Assembly: GCF_003751785.1 (NCBI RefSeq)
Contig: NZ_RKIE01000001.1
Location: 783,564-847,563, forward strand
Reading direction: 5' to 3'
DNA: 64,000 bases
DNA from: Frigoribacterium sp. PhB160
GTDB taxonomy: Bacteria > Actinomycetota > Actinomycetes > Actinomycetales > Microbacteriaceae
Shown here piece after piece: positions 49,992 to 58,675 of this stretch. Under the pieces are notes generated by a model. The model worked only from the letters and a program-made list of their open reading frames with translations, was not told the DNA's origin and did no database searches. A program made the translations under genes and the position numbers. How positions within the stretch are numbered: the first letter of the stretch is position 1; every line of letters begins with the position of its first letter.

Positions 49992-51374
49992 GTGAGCACC
50001 ACCGAGGCCGTCGACGTCCCCCGCGGGGGAGTCCTGTCGGCCCGCTACCGCCTGGCGACGCTCGGCATGGTGGCGCTGATCGGCATCGCGGCCTTCGAGT
50101 CGCTGGCGGTCACGACGGTGATGCCGACCATCGCCCGCGAGCTCGACGGCGAGACGCTCTACTCGCTCGCCTTCGCGTCGCCGCTCGCGTCGGGCGTGGT
50201 GGGGATGGTGGTGGCCGGCAACTGGGCCGACCGCAGCGGCCCCCGGGTCGTCGTCACCGCCTCCATGATCGCCTTCGCCGTGGGTCTCGCCGTCGTCGGC
50301 ACCGCGCCCGACATGGTCGTGCTGCTGCTCGGGCGGCTCGTCCAGGGCCTCGGCTCGGGCGCCGTCATCGTCGGCCTCTACGTCATGGTGTCGCGGCTCT
50401 ACCCGCCGCCGCTGCACCCCTCGATCTTCGCGGGGTTCGCCGCCGCGTGGGTGGTGCCCGGGCTCGTCGGGCCGGTCATCGCGGGGGCGGTCACCGAGAC
50501 GCTCGGCTGGCACTGGGTCTTCCTCGGGGCCCTCGTGGCGGCCGTGCCCGCGTTCGCCATGGTCCTGCCGAGCCTGAGGCGCGTGCCGCCGACCGTGCCG
50601 GCCGAGGGCGAGGCCCGCGTCGCCTGGAGCGTCGGCCGCATCGCCTGGTCGGTCGGGGCCGCGCTCGCCGTGCTCGCCCTCAACCTCGTCGGCGAGCTCC
50701 CGGTCTGGGCCGGGGCCGTCGTCGTCGTGGGGGCCGTCGCCGTGCTCGGCGTCGCGCTCCGACCGCTCCTCCCGGCGGGCACGTTCCGGGCCGCGCCCGG
50801 CGTGCCTGCCCTCGTCCTGCTCCGTGGCCTCGTCGGCGCGGCCTTCCTCGGCAGCGACGTGTACCTGCCCTACATGCTCTCGGCGGAGTACGGCTTCTCG
50901 ACCACCGCCTCCGGCATCACCCTGACGCTCGGCGCCGTCGCGTGGGCGGCCTCGAGCTGGCTGCAGGGCCGCCTCGGCGACCGCGTGCCCCAGCTCGCGG
51001 GCATCCGCGTCGGCATCGCGCTCGTCGTCGTCGGCACCGCGTCGGCGGCGGCGACGCCGCTCTGGCACCTGCCGCCCACGGTCGTCATCGTCGGGTGGTC
51101 GCTCGCCGGCGCTGGCATGGGCTTCATGTACCCGCGCTTCTCCGTGCTCGTGCTGCGCTGGTCGGGCGACGACGAGAAGGGCTTCAACAGCTCGTCGCTG
51201 ACCATCGCCGACTCGTCGGGCTCCGCCGTCGCCCTCGCCGTGACGGGCGCCGCCTTCGTGCAGCTCGGGGGAGCGGAGCAGCCCGCCGCGTTCGTCGCCT
51301 GCTTCGTCGTCGCGCTCGCCGTGGCGGTGCTCGCGCTGGGGGTCAGCGGGCGGGGCGTCCCTCGCGGCCGGTGA
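49992..51374 (+). CDS. MFS transporter (drug/multi-solute exporter)
   Basis: The 460-residue protein has about 12-14 membrane segments. The MFS motif A in the loop after helix 2 reads GNWADRSGPRVVV and the antiporter-type motif C region is GFAAAWVVPGLVGPVIAGAV. It is probably a proton-driven exporter of the DHA group, with no clue to its substrate. GTG 49992 is six bases from a TAGGCT box. It is divergent from the lysozyme gene. Confidence 0.87.
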   Translation: MSTTEAVDVPRGGVLSARYRLATLGMVALIGIAAFESLAVTTVMPTIARELDGETLYSLAFASPLASGVVGMVVAGNWADRSGPRVVVTASMIAFAVGLAVVGTAPDMVVLLLGRLVQGLGSGAVIVGLYVMVSRLYPPPLHPSIFAGFAAAWVVPGLVGPVIAGAVTETLGWHWVFLGALVAAVPAFAMVLPSLRRVPPTVPAEGEARVAWSVGRIAWSVGAALAVLALNLVGELPVWAGAVVVVGAVAVLGVALRPLLPAGTFRAAPGVPALVLLRGLVGAAFLGSDVYLPYMLSAEYGFSTTASGITLTLGAVAWAASSWLQGRLGDRVPQLAGIRVGIALVVVGTASAAATPLWHLPPTVVIVGWSLAGAGMGFMYPRFSVLVLRWSGDDEKGFNSSSLTIADSSGSAVALAVTGAAFVQLGGAEQPAAFVACFVVALAVAVLALGVSGRGVPRGR

Positions 51375-51422
51375 CGCGCCTCCGGCGGTCGAGGGGCGGT
51401 CGAGGGGTCGGCCGGTCGAATG

Positions 51423-51428
51423 CATAAT
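51423..51428 (+). promoter_or_regulatory. Candidate -10 (CATAAT) of the LacI-family gene
   Basis: TGCATAATG resembles an extended -10. It lies 13 bp before the LacI-type operator and about 54 bp before the start codon. No clear -35 is seen. Confidence 0.42.
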
Positions 51429-51441
51429 GGTGTCCGCACGA

Positions 51442-51455
51442 TGTGTACGGTCACA
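51442..51455 (+). promoter_or_regulatory. LacI-type operator 1
   Basis: TGTGTACGGTCACA has the TGTGNNCGNNCACA form with central CG used by LacI-family repressors. It lies downstream of the LacI gene's own -10, so the gene is probably autoregulated. Confidence 0.65.
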
Positions 51456-51481
51456 TCGTCGATCAGCGATGGAGCGACGTG

Positions 51482-52498
51482 ATGCCTGAGGTCGACAAGG
51501 TGCGCGCCCCCAACATCCGCGACGTGGCCGCCCTCGCCGGCGTCTCGTACCAGACCGTCTCGCGCGTGCTGAACGACAGCCCGAGCATCCGCCCCGCCAC
51601 GCGGCAGCGCGTGCTCGACGTCATCGACGAGATCGGGTACCGGCCGAACCAGGCGGCCCGGGCGCTCGTCACGAGCCGGTCGAAGGCGATCGGCGTGCTG
51701 ACCCTGCAGAACGTGCACTTCGGGCCGCAGACCATGGTCAACGCGATCGAGGTCGAGGCGCGCGCCGCCGGCTACCGGCTCAGCATCGCCAGCACCACGC
51801 GCGCCGACGACGACGTGCGGGCGAGCGTCGACCTGCTGACGAACCAGGCGGTGGAGGCGATCATCGTCATCGCCCCCCAGCGCAAGTTCTTCGACGTGCT
51901 CGACGAGCTCGAGCTCTCGGTGCCGATCGTCGCCCTCGACTCCACCGCGCGCAGCACCGCGCACAGCCTGTCCGTCGACCAGCACGCGGGGGCGCGTCTC
52001 GCGACGCGGCACCTCATCGACCTCGGCCACCGGCACATCGTGCACGTGGCCGGCCCGCAGGACTGGATCGAGGCCGACGAGCGGATGCAGGGCTTCCTCT
52101 ACGAGATGGGGGAGGCCGAGCTGTCGGTGGAACCGCCGATCCTCGGCGACCTGACCGCCGACTTCGGCTACCTCGCCGGCAAGGAGCTGCTGCGGCGGCG
52201 CGACTTCACGGCCGTCTTCTCGGCGAACGACCTGATGGCGGTCGGCCTGCTGCACGCCTTCCGCGAGGCGGACGTCGACGTGCCCCGCGAGGTGAGCGTC
52301 GTCGGCTTCGACGACTCGCCGACGGCGGCGCACCTCTGGCCGCCGCTCACGACCGTCCGCCAGGACTTCGAGCTGATCGGGAGGCGCGCGGTCGAGCTGG
52401 TCGTCGCCGAGATCGCCGGGCGCACGGTCGCCGACCGCACCCTGCTGCCGGCCGAGCTGATCGTCCGCGGGTCGACCGACCGGCCCTGGTTCCTCTGA
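51482..52498 (+). CDS. LacI-family transcriptional repressor
   Basis: The 338-residue regulator has the HTH NIRDVAALAGVSYQTVSRVL with the hinge helix IGYRPNQAARAL, then a periplasmic-binding-like effector domain with AVFSANDLMAVGLLHA and VSVVGFDDSPTAA. It should bind a monosaccharide and release DNA. Matching TGTGNACGGTCACA sites lie before it and before the transporter operon that follows on the same strand, so both are likely targets. ATG 51482 has GGAG upstream; an upstream in-frame ATG at 51443 falls inside the operator and is rejected. Confidence 0.93.
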   Translation: MPEVDKVRAPNIRDVAALAGVSYQTVSRVLNDSPSIRPATRQRVLDVIDEIGYRPNQAARALVTSRSKAIGVLTLQNVHFGPQTMVNAIEVEARAAGYRLSIASTTRADDDVRASVDLLTNQAVEAIIVIAPQRKFFDVLDELELSVPIVALDSTARSTAHSLSVDQHAGARLATRHLIDLGHRHIVHVAGPQDWIEADERMQGFLYEMGEAELSVEPPILGDLTADFGYLAGKELLRRRDFTAVFSANDLMAVGLLHAFREADVDVPREVSVVGFDDSPTAAHLWPPLTTVRQDFELIGRRAVELVVAEIAGRTVADRTLLPAELIVRGSTDRPWFL

Positions 52499-52648
52499 GG
52501 CCGTCGGGTCCGTCGGGTCCGCCGACGACGCCGTGCTCGGCTCTCGTCGGGCGCTCGTCCGAGCCTCGTCCGGACCTGGTCAAGCTCCCGTCCACGACCT
52601 CCGCGACGATCCCGCCGGGAGCCCTCCATAACGGATGCGCATCGGCAT

Positions 52649-52677
52649 TTGACAGCGACCACCGCCGGGTCTAGCTT
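52649..52677 (+). promoter_or_regulatory. Promoter of mmsA-mmsB-chvE
   Basis: TTGACA at 52649-52654 is the perfect -35 consensus and TAGCTT at 52672-52677 a good -10, with exactly 17 bp between. Confidence 0.8.
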
Positions 52678-52691
52678 TGCTCCAGTCGCGG

Positions 52692-52705
52692 TGTGAACGG
52701 TCACA
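52692..52705 (+). promoter_or_regulatory. LacI-type operator 2
   Basis: TGTGAACGGTCACA differs from operator 1 by one base and from the palindrome TGTGAACGTTCACA by one. It starts 14 bases after the -10, where a bound repressor would block transcription. Confidence 0.78.
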
Positions 52706-52829
52706 TCACGAGCACCGGCTGGCCGACAGGCCCCCGGGTGCCCGGGCCGCCGCCGCGACTGCCGAGAAGTGCCCGCCACGCCCGCGAGGGAGTGACCGGC
52801 CGACGACGAAGTCGAACCTGGAGGTCGAT

Positions 52830-52889
52830 GTGCCGAGTGCACCGATGACGACGAGCACCGAGCGCGGAGGTGCGGGCCGTGGCCGTTGA
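52830..52889 (+). CDS. Possible 19-residue upstream leader peptide
   Basis: GTG 52830 follows GGAGG (52820-52824) by five bases and opens a reading frame [19 protein letters not shown] that stops at 52887-52889, eleven bases past the mmsA start. The overlap would couple translation. An ATG at 52828 gives instead MCRVHR. I do not know whether either is translated. Confidence 0.3.
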   Translation: MPSAPMTTSTERGGAGRGR

Positions 52890-54429
52890 CGCCCCGATCA
52901 TCCTCGAGATGCGGTCCATCACCAAGGAGTTCCCCGGGGTCAAGGCCCTCGACCACGTGTCGATGGAGGTCCGCGCCGGCGAGGTCCACGCCATCTGCGG
53001 CGAGAACGGCGCCGGCAAGTCGACGCTGATGAAGGTGCTGTCGGGCGTCTACCCGTACGGCAGCTACACGGGCGAGATCGTCTACCAGGGCGACGAGATG
53101 CGCTTCCGCGACATCCGCTCCAGCGAGTCGCAGGGCATCGTGATCATCCACCAGGAGCTCGCGCTGATCCCCGAGCTGTCGATCACCGAGAACATCTTCC
53201 TCGGCAACGAGCCGACGAAGTTCGGCGCCATCGACTGGCGCGCCGCCAAGTCGCGCGCCGTCGACCTGCTCGCCCGCGTCGGCCTCGCGGACGACCCCGA
53301 CACCGCCGTCAAGAACCTCGGCGTCGGCAAGCAGCAGCTCGTCGAGATCGCGAAGGCGCTGAACAAGAACGTCAAGCTGCTCATCCTCGACGAGCCCACG
53401 GCGGCCCTCAACGAGGCCGACTCGCAGCACCTGCTCGACCTCATCCGCGGGCTCAAGGGCCGCGGCATCGCGTCGATCATGATCAGCCACAAGCTCAACG
53501 AGATCGAGGCCATCGCCGACTCGATCACGATCATCCGCGACGGCAAGACCATCGAGACGCTCGACGTCGTCGCCGACGGCGTCAACGAGGACCGCATCAT
53601 CCGCGGCATGGTCGGCCGCAACCTCGCGAGCCGCTTCCCCGACCGCACGCCGAAGATCGGCGAGGTCTTCTTCGAGGTCAAGGACTGGTGGGTGCGCCAC
53701 CCGCAGACCGCCGAGCGGTTCGTCTGCAAGGGATCGTCCATCAGCGTCCGCCGCGGCGAGATCGTCGGCCTCGCCGGGCTCATGGGCGCCGGCCGCACCG
53801 AGCTCGCGATGAGCATCTTCGGCCGCTCGTACGGCCAGTTCGTCTCCGGCGAGATCGTCAAGGACGGCGAGACGATCCAGCTCAAGAACGTCTCCGACGC
53901 CATCGACCACGGCCTCGCCTACGTCTCGGAGGACCGCAAGGTGCTCGGGCTGAACCTGCTCGACGACATCAAGCGCTCGACCGTCGCGGCCAAGCTCACG
54001 AAGATCTCCCGCGCCTCCGTCGTCAACACGTACGAGGAGCACTCGATCGCCGAGTCGTACCGCAAGAGCCTGCGGGTCAAGACGCCGACGGTCGACGAGG
54101 GGGTCGCCAAGCTCTCCGGCGGCAACCAGCAGAAGGTCGTCCTGGCGAAGTGGATGTTCACCGACCCCGACCTGCTCATCCTCGACGAGCCGACCCGTGG
54201 CATCGACGTGGGCGCCAAGTTCGAGATCTACAACATCATCAACCAGCTCGCGGCCCAGGGGAAAGGCGTGATCGTCATCTCGTCCGAGCTCCCCGAGCTG
54301 CTGGGGCTCTCCGATCGCATCTACACGATCTTCGAGGGCTCCGTCACCAACGAGATCGACGCGTCGGAGGCCGACGCCGAGACGCTCATGAGGACCATGA
54401 CGTCGAAGAAGAAGGAGCACGCCGCATGA
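52879..54429 (+). CDS. mmsA: Multiple monosaccharide ABC transporter ATPase (MmsA/GguA-like)
   Basis: The 516-residue protein has two ATPase halves. The first has [16 protein letters not shown] and [10 protein letters not shown]; the second has [32 protein letters not shown] and [13 protein letters not shown]. This tandem form is typical of RbsA/XylG/MmsA ATPases that energise sugar uptake. The GTG at 52879 is chosen because GGAGG lies eight bases before it; GTG 52870 falls too close. Its stop overlaps the permease ATG as ATGA. Confidence 0.92.
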   Translation: MAVDAPIILEMRSITKEFPGVKALDHVSMEVRAGEVHAICGENGAGKSTLMKVLSGVYPYGSYTGEIVYQGDEMRFRDIRSSESQGIVIIHQELALIPELSITENIFLGNEPTKFGAIDWRAAKSRAVDLLARVGLADDPDTAVKNLGVGKQQLVEIAKALNKNVKLLILDEPTAALNEADSQHLLDLIRGLKGRGIASIMISHKLNEIEAIADSITIIRDGKTIETLDVVADGVNEDRIIRGMVGRNLASRFPDRTPKIGEVFFEVKDWWVRHPQTAERFVCKGSSISVRRGEIVGLAGLMGAGRTELAMSIFGRSYGQFVSGEIVKDGETIQLKNVSDAIDHGLAYVSEDRKVLGLNLLDDIKRSTVAAKLTKISRASVVNTYEEHSIAESYRKSLRVKTPTVDEGVAKLSGGNQQKVVLAKWMFTDPDLLILDEPTRGIDVGAKFEIYNIINQLAAQGKGVIVISSELPELLGLSDRIYTIFEGSVTNEIDASEADAETLMRTMTSKKKEHAA

Positions 54430-55808
54430 GTGGCATCAAAGACCTGAAGAAGGTGTTCGGCGGCAACACGTCGAACGCCCGCCAGTTCGGCATGATCGCG
54501 ACGCTCGTCGTCGCCATCCTGTTCTTCCAGGTGCTGACGGGGGGCCTGACGCTCGACCCGCCGAACCTCATCGCCCTGGTCAGCCAGTACTCCTACATCC
54601 TCATCCTCGCCATCGGCATGGTGATGGTCATCGTCGCCGGCCACATCGACCTCTCGGTCGGCTCGGTCGCCGCCTTCGTCGGCATCATGGTCGCGACGTC
54701 GATGACGAACTGGGACTTCCCATGGCCCGTCGCCATCGTGTTCGGCCTCGTGGTCGGCGCGGCGATCGGCGCCTGGCAGGGCTTCTGGGTCGCGTACGTC
54801 GGCGTCCCGGCCTTCATCGTCACCCTCGCGGGCATGCTCCTCTTCCGCGGTGCGAACCAGTTCGTCGGCAACGCCGTCACGCTGCCCGTGCCGGAGGGCT
54901 TCACCGTCATCGGCGCCGGCTACCTGCCCGAGTTCGGGCCCAACACCGGCTACAACAACGCGACCCTGCTGCTCGGCCTCCTGCTGGCCCTGGTCGTCGT
55001 GTTCCGCGAGGTGCGACTGCGCCGCGTGCAGCGCTCGATGGGCTCCGAGATGGCGCCCCTCTGGGTCAGCGTGTTCAAGGTGCTCGTGCTCGCCGCGGTC
55101 ATCCTCTACGCCGCGACGCTCTTCGGCGGCGGTCGCGTCGGAACGTCGTTCCCGGTGTCGGGCATCATCCTCGGCGTCCTCGTGCTGGTCTACGGCTTCG
55201 TCACGCAGAACACGATCTTCGGCCGCCACATCTACGCGGTCGGCGGCAACGCCCACGCCGCCGAGCTGTCGGGCGTCAAGGCGAAGCGGATCAACTTCTT
55301 CGTCATGATGAACATGTCGGTGCTCGCCGCCGTGGCCGGAATGATCTACGTGGCCCGCGCCGGCGCCTCCGGCCCCCAGGACGGCCTGAACTGGGAGCTC
55401 GACGCGATCGCGTCGGTCTTCATCGGCGGCGCGGCCGTCGCCGGCGGCATCGGCACGGTCACGGGCTCGATCGTCGGTGGCTTCGTCATCGCCGTCCTCA
55501 ACAACGGCCTCCAGCTGCTCGGCGTCGGCTCCGACAAGGTGCAGATGATCAAGGGCCTGGTCCTGCTGATCGCCGTCGCCATCGACGTCTACAACAAGAG
55601 CCAGGGCCGCCCGTCGATCACCGGCTTCCTCACCCGCGGCCTCCGCCGCGACAAGGACGGCATCGCGGCCCCGGCCGCGGCCGGCACGAGCGGCGCCTCC
55701 GGCGGCCAGGGCGGCGTCGGCACCGACGCCTCCACGACCGAGGGCCCGCTGCAGCCGAACGGCGACCTGTCCGACCAGCAGCGGCCGCGCGCCACGACCC
55801 CCAACTAG
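54426..55808 (+). CDS. mmsB: Multiple monosaccharide ABC transporter permease (MmsB/GguB-like)
   Basis: The 460-residue protein has ten or more membrane helices with [20 protein letters not shown] in the RbsC/XylH-type core, [20 protein letters not shown], and [19 protein letters not shown] followed by [19 protein letters not shown]. The last 60 residues are a Gly/Ala/Ser/Thr-rich tail that is probably disordered. It forms the sugar channel with MmsA. ATG 54426 overlaps the mmsA stop. Confidence 0.92.
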   Translation: MSGIKDLKKVFGGNTSNARQFGMIATLVVAILFFQVLTGGLTLDPPNLIALVSQYSYILILAIGMVMVIVAGHIDLSVGSVAAFVGIMVATSMTNWDFPWPVAIVFGLVVGAAIGAWQGFWVAYVGVPAFIVTLAGMLLFRGANQFVGNAVTLPVPEGFTVIGAGYLPEFGPNTGYNNATLLLGLLLALVVVFREVRLRRVQRSMGSEMAPLWVSVFKVLVLAAVILYAATLFGGGRVGTSFPVSGIILGVLVLVYGFVTQNTIFGRHIYAVGGNAHAAELSGVKAKRINFFVMMNMSVLAAVAGMIYVARAGASGPQDGLNWELDAIASVFIGGAAVAGGIGTVTGSIVGGFVIAVLNNGLQLLGVGSDKVQMIKGLVLLIAVAIDVYNKSQGRPSITGFLTRGLRRDKDGIAAPAAAGTSGASGGQGGVGTDASTTEGPLQPNGDLSDQQRPRATTPN

Positions 55809-55913
55809 ACCCGCTCCTGCGCGCCCGTCCACCGACGGCCGGACGCGCCTCCCCAGGGCTCCCTCACCGGCAGCCCGACCATCGCACCACCCCTACGAGA
55901 AAGTAGACACAGC

Positions 55914-57011
55914 ATGCGCAAAATCGCGCTGGCGACCATGGCGGTCGCCGCAGCAACGACGCTGATCCTGAGCGGCTGCTCCAACTCCGCCCGCACCGAG
56001 GCCGGAGCCGGCGACGCCACCAGCGGCTTCGCCGACGGCTCGACGATCGGCGTCGCGCTGCCCGCGAAGACCTCGGAGAACTGGGTCCTCGCCGGCGACC
56101 TGTTCACCCAGGACCTCACCGACGCGGGCTTCAAGCCCGACGTGCAGTACGCGGCCGCCTCCGGCACCGTCGCGAACCAGCAGGAGGAGATCCAGTCGAT
56201 GGTCACCAAGGGCGCGAAGGTGATCATCATCGGCGCGGCCGACGGCGGCCAGCTCGGCACCCAGGTCAAGGCGGCGCACGACGCCGGCGCCGTCGTCATC
56301 GCGTACGACCGCCTCATCCTCAACACCGAGGACGTCGACTACTACGTCGCGTACGACAACTTCAAGGTCGGCGAGCTCCAGGGCCAGGCCCTGCTCGACG
56401 GCATGGCCGCCAAGAAGGCGGAGGGCCCGTACAACATCGAGCTCTTCTCCGGCTCGTCGGACGACGCCAACTCGGCCGTCTTCTTCGACGGCGCGATGAG
56501 CGTCCTCCAGCCCAAGATCGACGACGGCACCGTCGTGGTCGGCTCGGGCCAGACCGACATCAAGCAGACGGCGACCGACGGCTGGAAGGCCGAGAACGCC
56601 CAGCGCCGCATGGACTCGCTGATCAACAGCACCTACGCCGACAAGGAGCTCGACGGCGTCCTGAGCCCGAACGACACCCTCGCCCGCGCCATCATCACCT
56701 CGGTGAAGCAGGCCGGCAAGACGGTCCCCGTCGTCACCGGTCAGGACTCCGAGGTCGAGTCGGTCAAGTCGATCATGGCCGGCGAGCAGTACTCGACGAT
56801 CAACAAGGACACGCGCAACCTGGTCAAGCAGGCCGTCGCGATGGTCTCGTCGATCGCCGCCGGCGACAAGGCCGAGACGAACGACGACAAGTCGTACGAC
56901 AACGGCTCCAAGGTCGTCCCGGCGTACCTGCTGCCCCCGCAGATCGTCACCAAGGAGAACGCCGCCGAGGCCTACGCCAACGACCCGACCCTCGAGCCGC
57001 TGACCAAGTAG
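55914..57011 (+). CDS. chvE: Monosaccharide-binding lipoprotein (ChvE-like)
   Basis: The 365-residue lipoprotein has the lipobox LSGC near residue 21, then a type 1 periplasmic-binding fold: SEENWV-like SENWVLAGDLF, AANQQEEIQSMVTKGAKVIIIGAA-type region, VIAYDRLILNTEDVDYYVAYDN, and GVLSPNDTLARAII. ChvE-type proteins bind several sugars such as xylose, arabinose, glucose and galactose. It lies 105 bp after mmsB and ends at two hairpins. The preceding gap carries a copy of the dispersed word at 55844. Confidence 0.92.
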   Translation: MRKIALATMAVAAATTLILSGCSNSARTEAGAGDATSGFADGSTIGVALPAKTSENWVLAGDLFTQDLTDAGFKPDVQYAAASGTVANQQEEIQSMVTKGAKVIIIGAADGGQLGTQVKAAHDAGAVVIAYDRLILNTEDVDYYVAYDNFKVGELQGQALLDGMAAKKAEGPYNIELFSGSSDDANSAVFFDGAMSVLQPKIDDGTVVVGSGQTDIKQTATDGWKAENAQRRMDSLINSTYADKELDGVLSPNDTLARAIITSVKQAGKTVPVVTGQDSEVESVKSIMAGEQYSTINKDTRNLVKQAVAMVSSIAAGDKAETNDDKSYDNGSKVVPAYLLPPQIVTKENAAEAYANDPTLEPLTK

Positions 57012-57025
57012 TCCCGCACCACGCC

Positions 57026-57090
57026 CGGCGGCGGTCCCCGACCGCCGCCGGCACCGAGAGCCGATCGCCCGCCCGGGCGGTCGGCTCTCG
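57026..57090 (+). terminator. Tandem hairpins after chvE
   Basis: CGGCGGCGGT/ACCGCCGCCG at 57026-57050 is followed by CGAGAGCCGATCGCCC/GGGCGGTCGGCTCTCG at 57055-57090 (16 bp, one G-T pair, loop GCCC), then TCGTCCCG. Confidence 0.8.
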
Positions 57091-57175
57091 TCGTCCCGCC
57101 CGCGTACCCGGCCCGCCTGCCCGGCCGTGTGGTCGCTCTCGTGCCGAGGGTCGGGAGCACGAGGGGCGGGGCGGC

Positions 57176-57181
57176 TAGCGT
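57176..57181 (+). promoter_or_regulatory. Leaderless-type -10 box (TAGCGT) of the MOSC gene
   Basis: TAGCGT is six bases before the GTG at 57188. Confidence 0.5.
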
Positions 57182-57187
57182 GGGGGC

Positions 57188-57778
57188 GTGCGAGGGGCAG
57201 ACGAGGAGGCGCGGGCCGGCCGCCCGCAGCCGGTCACCGTCGAGCTCCTGCTCTCGTCCCCGCGCCAGCGCTACGTCGGTCGGCCCGGCGACGGCCCCGC
57301 GTCGCCGCGCGGCCCCGAGCTGCACGAGAGCGTCGAGCTGCGCGCCGGCCTCGGCGTCGTCGGCGACCGGTACTTCGCTAAGCCCGCGCACCGCGACGCC
57401 TCCGTCACGCTGTTCGCGGCGGAGCAGCTCGACGCGGTCGCCGCCGAGCTGGGCGCTCCCGGTCTCGACGTCGCGGCCACCCGGCGCAACGTCGTGCTGC
57501 GCGGCGTCGACGTCGACGCCCTGCCGCGCGGCGCGGTCGTGTCGCTCGACAGCGGCGACGGCCCGGTCGAGCTGCTCGTCGGGCGACCCGCGAACCCCTG
57601 CGCGTGGATGGACGTCGTGCTCGCGCCCGGGGCGTTCCGTGGGCTGCGGGGCCGCGGGGGAGTGCGCTGCCGTCCGCTCACCGACGGCGTGCTGCGCCTC
57701 GGCCCGGCCGTGCTGACCGTGCTCGACGCCCGGGGCGACGAGCCGACGCCACCCGGCCCGTCACGGCCGCGCGACTAG
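57188..57778 (+). CDS. MOSC-domain protein
   Basis: The 196-residue protein has the MOSC beta-barrel with GVVGDRYF, NVVLRGVDVDAL and NPCAWMDVVLAPGAFRGL, which includes the conserved Cys for molybdenum cofactor sulfur or metal-ligand handling. Such stand-alone proteins are thought to take part in molybdenum cofactor delivery or in detoxification of N-hydroxylated bases; the substrate is unknown. A full-length dispersed word (57202-57215) encodes DEEAR in the first ten residues, outside the domain. GTG 57188 is six bases after TAGCGT. Confidence 0.83.
   Translation: MRGADEEARAGRPQPVTVELLLSSPRQRYVGRPGDGPASPRGPELHESVELRAGLGVVGDRYFAKPAHRDASVTLFAAEQLDAVAAELGAPGLDVAATRRNVVLRGVDVDALPRGAVVSLDSGDGPVELLVGRPANPCAWMDVVLAPGAFRGLRGRGGVRCRPLTDGVLRLGPAVLTVLDARGDEPTPPGPSRPRD
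57202..57215 (+). repeat. Full-length copy of the dispersed word at a gene start
   Basis: Exact CGAGGAGGCGCGGG read in frame as DEEAR just after the MOSC start codon. Confidence 0.75.
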
Positions 57779-57827
57779 GCCGTCACGCCGAGACCCGGCC
57801 CCGAGGGGCCCGGACGGAGGCTCCGCC

Positions 57828-58397
57828 TCACTGCCACCAGCTCGGCACCATGGCCGTGATCGTGTCGAGCAGCGTCTTGCGGCTGGTGCGCTTGCCGCCG
57901 AGCCAGGCCTCGATCGCGCCGACGAGGGCGTGGGCGAAGAAGCCCGCGGCGATGTGCACGGAGAGGCCCTCGGGCAGCGTGCCCTCGGGCAGGCGCTCGA
58001 CGTGCTGCAGGGCAGAGGTCTCGAAGTGGCCGGCGAGGGCCTGGTGGATGGAGGCGTCGAGCGGGTCGGGCAGCGCGTGGCGGTACATCTCGCGGTAGCG
58101 GACGACGTGGTCGACGACCTTCTCGACCCCGCGACGGGTGATCTCGGCGCCGTCGGTGCCCGGGGCGGCGGCCCGGGCCGCGGAGTCGTCGGCCCGGATG
58201 GCGTCGAGCTCGGGCGTGATGACGTCGGTCAGCAGGCCGCCCGGCGAGGTCGCGTGGCTGTAGAACGTCGCCCGGTTGATGCCGGCCGCGCGGGTGACGT
58301 CGGCGACCGTGATCGACGAGACGGGCTTCTGCGACGCGAGCTCGACGATGGCGCCGTGAAGGGCCTTCGTCGTCTGGACGATGCGGGCGTCGACCAT
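57828..58397 (-). CDS. TetR/AcrR-family regulator
   Basis: The 189-residue protein has an N-terminal HTH, ITVADVTRAAGINRATFYSH, and a helical effector domain. It is divergent from a Bcr/CflA-type exporter gene and probably represses it. ATG 58397 follows AGGAGGTC, a near-perfect ribosome binding site; a longer frame to 58481 has none. A 17-base palindrome in the shared gap is a likely operator. The ligand is unknown. Confidence 0.88.
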   Translation of the reverse strand: MVDARIVQTTKALHGAIVELASQKPVSSITVADVTRAAGINRATFYSHATSPGGLLTDVITPELDAIRADDSAARAAAPGTDGAEITRRGVEKVVDHVVRYREMYRHALPDPLDASIHQALAGHFETSALQHVERLPEGTLPEGLSVHIAAGFFAHALVGAIEAWLGGKRTSRKTLLDTITAMVPSWWQ

Positions 58398-58441
58398 GGC
58401 GACCTCCTGTGCTCCTGGACCGCCCGATCGGGCTGGCCCCG

Positions 58442-58491
58442 AGCCTAGACCGTCCTCGACACTCGTCGGTCTCGGCGACATCGGGTGTCGC
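58442..58491. promoter_or_regulatory. Divergent TetR control region with palindrome
   Basis: GCGACA-TCGGG-TGTCGC at 58475-58491 is a perfect inverted repeat of 6-bp halves, the size of a TetR operator. CGACAC at 58456-58461 and GTGTCG at 58485-58490 form a wider pair. TAGGCT on the minus strand (58442-58447) is a possible -10 for the regulator. Confidence 0.5.
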
Positions 58492-58675
58492 GCGGACTGT
58501 CGGGGCGGCGGCCCCGCGGGTTAGCATCGACGTGGCGGCGTCCGCACCACGGCCCCGACCGCCGCCTCCCTCCCCCCACCTCCACCACCTCCGGCACCCG
58601 GTCGTGCGTCTCGTGATCGAACCGATTCGATCCGAGTCGCCCCGCGCCTCCGGAGGGCGTCCTCGAAGGCTGACC

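Larger units (their letters stand above)
52499..52878 (+). other. 380-bp regulatory region before the monosaccharide transporter operon
   Basis: It contains a near-consensus promoter, a LacI-type operator directly downstream and a leader of nearly 200 nt with one or two very short upstream reading frames. No other gene is seen. The first 150 bases show nothing that I can assign. Confidence 0.75.
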
